From the NCBI GenBank assembly GCA_913051545.1, contig CAJXCD010000001.1:62001-126000 (forward strand): a stretch of 64,000 nucleotides of DNA, written 5' to 3'. How positions within the stretch are numbered: position 1 is the stretch's first letter; each line of letters opens with the position of its first letter. This document shows, piece by piece, positions 8,519 to 16,600 of this stretch. The notes beneath the pieces were generated by a model. It was not told the DNA's origin. It did no database searches and worked only from the letters and a program-made list of their open reading frames with translations. Position numbers and translations under genes: made by a program. Origin of the DNA: an uncultured Chloroflexota bacterium (GTDB taxonomy: Bacteria > Chloroflexota > Dehalococcoidia > Lucifugimonadales > CAJXCD01).

Positions 8519-9658
8519 ATGAGAATTGTTGAAATTATTGCCTATCCTATCTCGTATCTAATAGCAGAGAAAGATCAGGTACGTCTAGGAATAGGTAAAG
8601 CTATAAAACGAGATGCGGTAATAGTCAAAGTGACTACAGAAAGCGGTTTAGTTGGTTACGGTGAATCCCACCACGGTCGTTCACCTGGAGCAATTGCACA
8701 CTTAACTAATACCACATTGCGTCAATTGGTAACTGGTATGGAAGCAACAGATGTGGTCGGAATTTGGAAACGAATCTACAAAATGCAATTGAGTAGTCAC
8801 GGAATGGGTTCTGCTACTTCAATGGCGATGAGCGGTATAGACCAAGCACTATGGGACATTAGGGGTAAAGCAGTAGGCTGGCCAATTTATCGGTTGCTAG
8901 GAGGATCCAACCGTCCTATCCCTGCTTATGCAGGTGGAGTAGCACTAGGCTTTGGTAGCCCAGAGTCCTTAGTGGATTCAGCTCATGAATTAATACAAAA
9001 AGGTTATAAATCCATAAAAATTAGAGTTGGAGACAAGGTAGAACGTGATTCAGATCGTATCCGCACTATACGAAAAAACATAGGGGATAAAATTTCGATT
9101 CTAACGGATGCTAACACCAACTATACTACCGCTGATGTTAGGTCGATACTACCAATCTTGGTTGATAATAAAGTGGATTGGCTAGAAGAACCATTTCCAC
9201 CACACGACTATAGGAGTTACCAGACTGCCGCTAATCTAAGTGCAATACCGTTAGCAGCAGGGGAAAATCACTACACCCGTTTCGAATTCAATCGATTGAT
9301 AGAAGACAAAGCCGTAACGATTATACAGCCAGATATATCAAAAACGGGAGGTCTAACAGAAGCTCTTCGAATCGCGTCCATAGCTTCAGCATACAAACTA
9401 CATATACACCCACATACATCAATGACTGGTATCAACATGGCCGCGACCATTCATTTCCTTTCAGCTATTGAAAATTCAGGCTATTTTGAAGCAGACGTTT
9501 CGAAGAACAATCTATTTCGAGATGAGTTGGTAACAAGCCCTTACTCGTTAGAAAAAGACGGAACTGTGCGACCAATTGATAAGCCTGGAATAGGAATAGA
9601 GGTGGACGAAGACTTTATTGCAAAACACCCGGTAATTGATGGTCCCATGTATGTTTAA
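8519..9658 (+). CDS. Mandelate racemase/muconate lactonizing enzyme family protein
   Basis: Enolase-superfamily enzyme, 379 residues, with an N-terminal capping domain and a TIM-like barrel. By alignment to mandelate racemase the metal ligands are Asp197 (LTDAN), Glu223 (WLEEP) and Glu249 (AGEN), with Asp272 (QPDISKTGG) and His299 (HPHTS) as the acid/base dyad. The second-strand motif is Lys167-x-Arg169 rather than the usual Lys-x-Lys. These enzymes abstract a proton alpha to a carboxylate, as dehydratases or racemases of acid sugars or related acids. The substrate is unknown. The gene stands alone on the plus strand between two minus-strand operons and is convergent with the next gene, separated by 40 bp. 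Confidence 0.87.
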   Translation: MRIVEIIAYPISYLIAEKDQVRLGIGKAIKRDAVIVKVTTESGLVGYGESHHGRSPGAIAHLTNTTLRQLVTGMEATDVVGIWKRIYKMQLSSHGMGSATSMAMSGIDQALWDIRGKAVGWPIYRLLGGSNRPIPAYAGGVALGFGSPESLVDSAHELIQKGYKSIKIRVGDKVERDSDRIRTIRKNIGDKISILTDANTNYTTADVRSILPILVDNKVDWLEEPFPPHDYRSYQTAANLSAIPLAAGENHYTRFEFNRLIEDKAVTIIQPDISKTGGLTEALRIASIASAYKLHIHPHTSMTGINMAATIHFLSAIENSGYFEADVSKNNLFRDELVTSPYSLEKDGTVRPIDKPGIGIEVDEDFIAKHPVIDGPMYV

Positions 9659-9698
9659 ACATATTTTAAATCCTTTGAACCCAAAAAGGCCTATACTA

Positions 9699-10325
9699 TC
9701 AATCGGGCAAATAATAGCTCCCTAAATTATCCAGTTCTGGATTCTTAGGAATAGCACCCTTGGAAGAAATGATGTCTACCCATGAAATTAAACGATCTTC
9801 AGGAATTGACCCTACCCAGCGGCTAACCACTATACCTGCATCATCTACGAAAAATGTTACTGGTAAACCTATCACTCCATATTCCACCGTTACACGTCCA
9901 TCGACATCTCTTCCGTTGGGGTAAGTTATTCCAAATTCTTCCAAATATTCTAAAGCCATAACTTCAGAATCTGGAATTATTGGCGTATCTATCCCTATAA
10001 AAATCACGTTGTTTTCACGGTATTTATTCCATGTATGCTCTAATCCTATAGCCTCATCTCGACATGGCTGGCACAGTGGGTTCCAAAAATTGATAACCAC
10101 CGAATTACCCACTAATTCAGACATAATGATCTCATCCCCACTGAAAAGCTGGAGCGTGAAATCAGGAGCAGTAGAACCCACTCTAGTAATCCCACTCATG
10201 CTAGTCACTGGCGATTTCGAAAAAATACCCCAGGACATTAACATTATGAAAATAATTACTGCGAACGTAATAAATCCGATTATTATCCAATGTAAGGAAC
10301 TCGTCACAACTTTAAAGCTCTCCAA
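9699..10325 (-). CDS. Membrane-anchored TlpA/ResA-like thioredoxin
   Basis: Thiol-disulfide oxidoreductase, 208 residues. An N-terminal helix around residues 13-33 (hydrophobic, beginning IIIGFITFAV) anchors it, and the rest should lie outside the membrane. The redox motif is Cys-Gln-Pro-Cys in NFWNPLCQPCRDEA, and the cis-proline region GLPVTFFVDDAG follows, both diagnostic of the TlpA/ResA branch. The start codon is TTG. It follows the sortase gene on the same strand with a 41 bp gap, so it may act on exported or wall-anchored proteins, but that link is only positional. The cytochrome c maturation role of ResA is possible but no cyt c genes are in the window. Confidence 0.85.
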   Translation of the reverse strand: MESFKVVTSSLHWIIIGFITFAVIIFIMLMSWGIFSKSPVTSMSGITRVGSTAPDFTLQLFSGDEIIMSELVGNSVVINFWNPLCQPCRDEAIGLEHTWNKYRENNVIFIGIDTPIIPDSEVMALEYLEEFGITYPNGRDVDGRVTVEYGVIGLPVTFFVDDAGIVVSRWVGSIPEDRLISWVDIISSKGAIPKNPELDNLGSYYLPD

Positions 10326-10366
10326 TACTCTATCTTGAGGGAAATTAATCGTACAAGAATTTAGAT

Positions 10367-11662
10367 TTAAATCTGTACCACATCAACAAGTGCTGCAGTG
10401 ACCAATAGTCTTTTGTCATAATGGAATCTGGGCCAGCATGTTACCAGCGTTATATCACGCAAACCTGAATCTGTGATGAATAAATCTTCACCTGCGACCC
10501 ATTTTGTTTCATATACTTGGTACACATATCTCAAATTGGCTGCCTCAATCACAACCTGAATCGTTTCTCCATTTTGAAGAAGGGATGGAATTTCAGGTAA
10601 CCTATGAAATACGTTACCTCCCCCCAATACAGGACTTTCTAAATGACCGAAATACCACCCTTGTCCTCTCGCCCCAGGGTACGCAGTCGTGGGAATATGA
10701 CCAACAATATGTGTAGGGTTCTCCCAAACTAACTCATCACCTCCAGAGACTAATTCCAAATCTCTAACACCAGAATCAACCCCAATTGTTGGAATTAATA
10801 ACCGCCTAGCAGGCTGAATTCCATCACTGACCCCCGAGAATTTTGATGACTCTAATTGCAAGTCAACTATATCAGCCATAGATACAGATACATCCAAAGA
10901 ACTAGGATCAGCAGAGTACCCTGTTCTAGAATTAAGCGAAGATCCCAAATTAGTGTTGCCAGATTGACCCTCACTATCCACTTGGCTTAGTACCGGAGAT
11001 TCAATCGCACCCTCAGATTCTGCAGATACTCCATTAGAACTTTCCTGATGTAATTCTTCTGCCTTCAGAATATCGTCTTCATTACTCGTTACAGCAAACG
11101 ACTCCTCATCTATATCTTTAGAGCTGAAATGTCTTCCCAGAGATGTATCAACATCTTGAGTAGCGACATGGGCTTCTTCACGTTGAGAATCTATAAAATC
11201 TGATGAATTTGACATTGCGGTTGCTGTAGGGTTGGACTCGGAAGAAGAATCTTGAACTGTTGTGATTTGCTGAATATTGTATCGATCTGCTACTTCTTTA
11301 TCATGTAAATCATCGACATCACTTGATAAGCCGTCTTGTTCAAGATCATCCTGCTCAATTATTAATTCTACCCTAATCGAAGCAAAGTCCTCAGGCGCTT
11401 CACTAACAGGGCTGGAAGATCCTGATTGGTTATAAAAAGATGGTTTCGTTTGGTCGCGTGCAACCTGTAAATAGGAATTGGAAGGTCTCTCCAGCGAATA
11501 GTTTAGCTCTTGAATTTTTGAATCAGTCCAAACTCCATACCCTACGTAAGCAGCGGACAATGCCAAGAAGACTGTCCCCATAGACAGCAGTACAGCACCT
11601 ATCATCGCTTTGTGGGAATAAGCCCTAAGACGGAAAATCCGTAAAGTTATAAATCCAAACAT
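10367..11662 (-). CDS. Sortase with long acidic, serine-rich linker
   Basis: Cysteine transpeptidase, 431 residues. A membrane anchor sits at about residues 18-43. Residues 45-285 form a low-complexity Ser/Asp/Glu-rich stalk, and the sortase fold occupies residues 285-431. Catalytic residues are visible: His340 (YFGHLESP), Cys409 (TLVTCWP) and Arg418 (DKRLLVTAA). TLxTC is the standard active-site motif, and the overall layout resembles class D/E or F sortases rather than SrtA, but class is uncertain. No substrate with an LPxTG-like sorting signal was found in the window, so its targets are elsewhere or use a different signal. It is downstream of the SelW-like gene (139 bp gap) and upstream of a TlpA-like gene. 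Confidence 0.83.
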   Translation of the reverse strand: MFGFITLRIFRLRAYSHKAMIGAVLLSMGTVFLALSAAYVGYGVWTDSKIQELNYSLERPSNSYLQVARDQTKPSFYNQSGSSSPVSEAPEDFASIRVELIIEQDDLEQDGLSSDVDDLHDKEVADRYNIQQITTVQDSSSESNPTATAMSNSSDFIDSQREEAHVATQDVDTSLGRHFSSKDIDEESFAVTSNEDDILKAEELHQESSNGVSAESEGAIESPVLSQVDSEGQSGNTNLGSSLNSRTGYSADPSSLDVSVSMADIVDLQLESSKFSGVSDGIQPARRLLIPTIGVDSGVRDLELVSGGDELVWENPTHIVGHIPTTAYPGARGQGWYFGHLESPVLGGGNVFHRLPEIPSLLQNGETIQVVIEAANLRYVYQVYETKWVAGEDLFITDSGLRDITLVTCWPRFHYDKRLLVTAALVDVVQI

Positions 11663-11801
11663 TTTGCTGTCTACAAATCATGTGCTGGCACCAGCCAGAA
11701 GAACATTCTATAGGCACCTATATTTTTCTATCTAAAAGAAGCTGTGGATTGATGCAGGTGAAAATTCATCGCATAGCAGTCAAATTACCCACACCTTCTA
11801 T

Positions 11802-12065
11802 TTATGCCGAAAGCCTCTCCTTTAAAACTGCTTTCATTTCCTTGACACGATCCAAATTCGGATGTCCACCCTCCTCTGCTTTGTCAAATATCTTGTCCCC
11901 GTCTATGAATACCTGCAATATACCGCTACCCCCAGGGGTTAGCCATATCGCAATATCACTACCACCTACAGCAAAAAACTCGTTGGCCATCCAGGCCGCC
12001 TCTGAGTGATACTCTCAAGGAACACAATACTTTATTTCGACGTTAATTTTACCTTCCATTACCAT
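11802..12065 (-). CDS. SelW/Rdx-family selenoprotein with in-frame TGA (CxxU)
   Basis: Small thioredoxin-like redox protein of the SelT/SelW/SelH (Rdx) family, 87 residues if the TGA at 12015-12017 is read as selenocysteine. The reading frame upstream of the TGA encodes VEIKYCVPU, placing the redox motif at Cys14-Val-Pro-Sec17, exactly where the family carries CxxC or CxxU. Downstream, PGGSGILQVFIDGDKIFDK and GGHPNLDRVKEM are the normal family core. An AGGAGG Shine-Dalgarno sequence (complement of 12072-12077) precedes a cluster of in-frame ATGs (12068, 12065, 12059); 12065 gives six-base spacing. A gene finder would report only a 62-residue fragment from 11990. Natural UGA decoding needs SelA, SelB, SelC and SelD, none of which is in the window. 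A nonsense mutation is possible but would have to hit precisely this codon. Confidence 0.78.
11978..12014 (-). promoter_or_regulatory. Candidate bacterial SECIS stem-loop after the TGA codon
   Basis: On the minus-strand RNA, 17 nt after the UGA, GGCC (11997-11994) can pair with GGCC (11988-11985) around a UGGAU loop. ACUC (12007-12004) can pair with GAGU (11981-11978) as an outer stem. The loop begins with U-G-G, and the distance fits known bacterial SECIS elements. The stems are only 4 bp each and an alternative GAGU/ACUC hairpin (12014-12004) competes, so structure is suggestive only. Confidence 0.45.
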
Positions 12066-12101
12066 CATAAGCCTCCTCGCTAAACATACTCACTCTACGA
12101 A

Positions 12102-12130
12102 AATCTAGCATTCTTCAACTTAAGTGTCAA
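12102..12130 (-). promoter_or_regulatory. Sigma-70-like promoter of the SelW-like gene
   Basis: Minus-strand TTGACA (12130-12125), a 17-bp spacer, then TAGATT (12107-12102). The start codon follows after about 36 bases that include AGGAGG. A perfect 10-bp palindrome, ATCTATAGAT, lies at 12134-12143 just upstream of the -35 and could be an operator. Consensus -35 and ideal spacing make this a good candidate. Confidence 0.55.
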
Positions 12131-12189
12131 CGAATCTATAGATCGAACAAATTCGTTCTTGAAAAAGGGGACAAAGGGCTAAAACATTT

Positions 12190-12210
12190 AAAAATCCATC
12201 AAATTAATGG
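12190..12210 (-). terminator. Weak candidate terminator after gltD
   Basis: On the minus strand CCAT and ATGG (12210-12207 and 12199-12196) flank a 7-nt loop and are followed by ATTTTTA. The stem is only 4 bp, so this is a weak rho-independent candidate. Position, 23 bases after the gltD stop and between operons, is right. Confidence 0.3.
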
Positions 12211-12232
12211 TGAGTTATAGAATAAATGATCA

Positions 12233-13681
12233 CTACAGTACTCGGCTAAGGCTAGTATCACCCATGAGATATTCATCTATTCCACGAGCAGCTTCACGAC
12301 CTTCTGCTAAAGCCCAAACTACCAATGATTGACCACGGGTCATGTCGCCAGCGGAAAACACACCCTCAATATTGGTCATTTTATTCTCGTCTGTTGCAAC
12401 GTTACCACGGGGGTCTAAATTTACTTCTAGTTGAGATATCAATCCCTCATGTTTGGGATGTAAAAATCCCATCGCTAACAAGACTAATTCTGCTTTTATT
12501 TCGAATTCGCTCTCTGGTATTTCCTTCATGGTAGGCCTCCCAGATAAATCTGGTTCGCCCCACTCAATCCTAACACCTCTAAGACCTGCTAATTGGCCTT
12601 TTTCTCCATAAAATGACTTCGTTAATATGCCGTAGTCTCTTATACCACCCTCTTCATGTGCCGGAGAAGATCTTAATACGGCTGGCCACTGAGGCCAAGG
12701 ATTACTAAAATCCCTCTCATTCGGTGGTTCAGACAGCAATTCATATTGGTAAACTACCTCTGCACCCTGACGGTGAGCTGTACCTAAGCAGTCCGCACCA
12801 GTATCTCCACCACCTAAAATAACTACCCTTTTCCCCTCCGCAGTTATGCGGGGATCGGTACCAATATTATGCCCTGAATTCAGCAAATTCTGCTGAGTCA
12901 GGTAATCCATGGCAAAATGAACTCCATTTAAATCTCTACCCTCAAGACTCAGGTCTCTTGGTATTGTAGACCCTCCTGTTAGACACACTGCATCGAAACT
13001 CTCCATTAGTTCCTTGGTGGGAAAATCTACACCTACGTCAGTGTCCGGACGAAAATCAATACCCTCTTGAAGCAATTGATCTACTCTTCTATCTACAACA
13101 TGCTTGTCAAGTTTAAAATCGGGGATGCCGAACCGTAATAACCCTCCTATCGAATTATTCCTTTCAAATACCGTTACTGAATGGCCTCGATAATTTAATT
13201 GCTGTGCAGCAGATAACCCGGCTGGACCAGAACCAACGATCGCTATATGTTTACCAGTTCGCATCTTGGGTGGATTAGGTACAATCCATCCTTCTTTCCA
13301 AGCACGATCCGATATAGCTTTTTCAATATGTTCGATAGCAACAGGATCTTGGTTAATAGATAACACACAAGAAGCTTCACACGGAGCAGGACATATGCGA
13401 CCAGTGAATTCAGGAAAGCTATTTGTCGCATGCAACGCTTCTAAAGCATCCTTCCATCGTCCTTTATACACTAGGTCATTCCAATCAGGAATCAAGTTCC
13501 CCAATGGACATCCACTATGGCAGAATGGCACTGAGCAATTCATGCAACGGGAACCCTGATTCTTAGCATCATCCTCAGTCCAATTTTCGTAAAATTCGTC
13601 AAAATCATGGACTCTAAGCGCTACTGGACGCTTAGAAGGTAGTTTTCTATCAAATTCCATGAAACCGGTTGGCTTCCCCAT
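12233..13681 (-). CDS. gltD: Glutamate synthase (NADPH) small subunit
   Basis: Beta subunit of GOGAT, 482 residues, which passes electrons from NADPH through FAD and iron-sulfur clusters to the large subunit. The N-terminal cluster-binding cysteines are Cys46, Cys49, Cys54 and Cys58, and a second set is at Cys97, Cys101 and Cys105. The FAD-binding GSGPAG lies at 150-155, the NADPH-binding GGGDTGADC is near residue 290, and the C-terminal FAD contact is GVFSAGDMTRGQSLVVWA. It begins 11 bp after gltB, so the two are co-transcribed. Length is normal for the family. Other GltD-like flavoproteins exist, but the adjacency to gltB settles the assignment. Confidence 0.95.
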   Translation of the reverse strand: MGKPTGFMEFDRKLPSKRPVALRVHDFDEFYENWTEDDAKNQGSRCMNCSVPFCHSGCPLGNLIPDWNDLVYKGRWKDALEALHATNSFPEFTGRICPAPCEASCVLSINQDPVAIEHIEKAISDRAWKEGWIVPNPPKMRTGKHIAIVGSGPAGLSAAQQLNYRGHSVTVFERNNSIGGLLRFGIPDFKLDKHVVDRRVDQLLQEGIDFRPDTDVGVDFPTKELMESFDAVCLTGGSTIPRDLSLEGRDLNGVHFAMDYLTQQNLLNSGHNIGTDPRITAEGKRVVILGGGDTGADCLGTAHRQGAEVVYQYELLSEPPNERDFSNPWPQWPAVLRSSPAHEEGGIRDYGILTKSFYGEKGQLAGLRGVRIEWGEPDLSGRPTMKEIPESEFEIKAELVLLAMGFLHPKHEGLISQLEVNLDPRGNVATDENKMTNIEGVFSAGDMTRGQSLVVWALAEGREAARGIDEYLMGDTSLSRVL

Positions 13682-13692
13682 TTAATCTGTCC

Positions 13693-16600
13693 TTATTTAG
13701 GGTCTATATCAGAAAGTCTCGTTTGCTGTCCTAGTACTCTTTTATAATCTCTGGGCATCACTTTTACAAATTTAGTGATCATGTCATTCCAAGAATCTAG
13801 TACCCTTCTGGCATTCGAACTGCCAGTACAACTATAATGGGCTTCTAATAATTGCCTGAGGTCACCACAATCTTTATCATTTATAACTGGCTCAAGATCT
13901 ACCATCTCAAGATTACATAAGGAACGGAATTTTGACTCCTCGTCTAATACGTAGGCTTCTCCTCCACTCATACCAGCTGCAAAATTACGGCCAGTTGGAC
14001 CTAATATGACCACTTTCCCCCGAGTCATGTATTCACATCCGTGATCACCAACTCCTTCCACAACTGCCTCAGCCCCACTATTGCGTACCGCAAAACGCTC
14101 ACCTGCTATACCACCAATAAATACCTTCCCTCCAGTTGCACCGTATAAAGCAACGTTACCAATTATTATATTTTCTTCAGGTACAAAGTCACATTTCTTG
14201 GACGCAGTAACTACAATCTTACCCCCTGATAAACCTTTACCAACATAGTCATTAGCGTCTCCTTCCAAATTTATGGACACTCCCCTTGTAAGAAATGCCC
14301 CAAAGCTCTGTCCTGCAGATCCTGATAGATTTATCGAAATTGTGTCTTCTGGCAGGCCTTGATCCCCATACCGCTTTGTGATTTCATGACTTAAAATTGC
14401 CCCAACGCTGCGATTAGAATTTTTTATGTCACAATTGATCTGAACAGTAGATTTATTCTCAAGTGCATCTATACTACGCGCAACAAATATGTGATCCAAG
14501 GCATCTTCAAGTCCGTGATTTTGATCTTCACAATGATACATAGATACTTCTCTTGGCACTTTCGGCATTTCTATAACATTCGATAGATCCAACCCCTTTG
14601 CTTTCCAGTGACTAATGGCTTCCCGTGTGTCTAACATATCCATTCGCCCAACCATATCGTCAACTTTTCGGAATCCCAATTCTGCCATGATTTGCCGAAG
14701 TTCTTCAGCTACAAAAAAGAGGTAATTAATTACGTGTTCTGGTTTACCATTGAATTTACTTCTAAGTTCAGGATCTTGCGTAGCTATTCCAACAGAACAC
14801 GTATTAAGATGGCATTTACGGAGCATGATACAGCCCATAACAATTAAAGGGGCGGTTGCAAACCCAAACTCTTCAGCCCCTAGCAGACATGCTATAGCTA
14901 CATCACGACCAGTTTTGAGTTGTCCATCAGTCTGCACCACTATCCTGCTACGGAGATCATTCATAACAAGCACTTGCTGAGTTTCTGCCACACCAAGTTC
15001 CCAAGGCAATCCCGCACTCTTAATAGAAGATTCAGGAGACGCCCCTGTACCACCACTATCTCCACTAATTAGAACAACGTCACCGTGACCTTTGGATACA
15101 CCCGCAGCTATTGTACCTACACCAGCCTCTGCAACTAGCTTTACATGTATTCTGGCTGAAGGGTTAGAATTCTTCAAATCGTGGATTAATTGTGCTAAGT
15201 CCTCGATGGAATAGATATCATGATGAGGAGGAGGTGATATTAACTCTACGCCAGGCGTGGAATTTCTAACACCACCAATATATTCATCGACTTTATGTCC
15301 CGGCAACTGCCCTCCTTCACCAGGCTTTGAGCCTTGCGCCATTTTTATTTGAAGGTCGGTTGCATTAGTGAGATAATTTGCCGTAACTCCGAAACGTCCG
15401 GACGCAACTTGCTTCATTGCACTGTTGCGAGAATCTCCGTTCTCATCTATAACGTAACGCGATAAATCTTCGCCTCCTTCCCCTGTATTACTTCTCGCTC
15501 CAATTCGGTTCATAGCTATTGCCATCGTTTCATGAGCCTCTCGACTTATCGAGCCCAAAGATACCGCACCGGTAGCAAACCTCTTCACGATATCCTTTGC
15601 TGGCTCCACTTCTTCAATTTCCACTGGAGTTTGATTCAATTTAAAATCTAGTAAACCCCTTATTGTGCAATTGTGACGATTGGCTGAATTAACCTGGGAT
15701 GAAAAATCTTCGAAAGAAGAGATGTCATTAGATTTCGATGCATATTGCAAACTAGCTATAGAATCAGGATTCCACATGTGGAACTCACCATCGTTCCTCC
15801 ATTGATATTGTCCTCCCGATTTAAGTTTTTGAACGCTACTAGAATTCATATCTGAATATGCGAAAGAATGTCTGCTTAAACTCTCGGATTCTATCTCCTC
15901 TATTCCTATGCCACCAATTCTGGAAGGAGTCCATGTGAAATATTTATCTATGAATTGTTGGTTCAAGCCAACAGCCTCAAATACCTGCGCACCTCTATAA
16001 CTTTGCAGCGTTGAAATACCCATTTTGGACATCACTTTAACGACTCCCTTATGGATAGCCTTAACGAATGCACTCTCGGCATCTAAATAAGTTAAATCAT
16101 CTACGCCGGTATAGTTCACTATTTCATTCAAAGTACTCAAGGCCAAGTACGCATTGACAGCTGAAGCACCATATCCAAAAAGTAAAGCAAAATGGGATAC
16201 ATCTCTGGGCTCCCCTGATTCAACAACTATACTAACCCTAGTTCTAACACCATGCCTTATTAGATGATGATGAACACCAGACGTGGCAAGAAGGCTAGGG
16301 ATAGGTACATTGCTAGAATTAACACCACGATCAGAAAGCACCAGTATAGAATATCCTTCTTCTATAGCTTTGACGGCGTCCTGGCAAAGAGATCCCATAG
16401 CCTCATCCAACGCACCTAAACCATCTTGTGGTTGAAAAATTGTACTGAGCGTCTTAGTTTTTATATTTCCTACACGTATATTCCGGATTTTTTCTAGATC
16501 TCCATTGGTTAAAATTGGTTCGTTTAATTTAAGCTGATTGCATTGATCAACAGTCTCTTCAAACAAATTACCTTCGGAGCCAATAAACGTTTCAACGGAG

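Noticed and set aside
11684-11695. Palindrome GCTGGCACCAGC upstream of the sortase
   Set aside because: Perfect but short and isolated; not a hairpin with a feasible loop, and no neighbour copy was seen.
11802-11990. 62-residue orphan ORF starting ATG 11990
   Set aside because: It is the back part of the SelW-like gene; upstream frame with ribosome-binding site and CxxU motif shows the true gene begins near 12065.
11802-12065. Reading the SelW-like gene as a nonsense-mutated pseudogene
   Set aside because: The stop codon is TGA and falls exactly at the redox position where selenocysteine is known; the remainder is free of damage. Not fully excluded.
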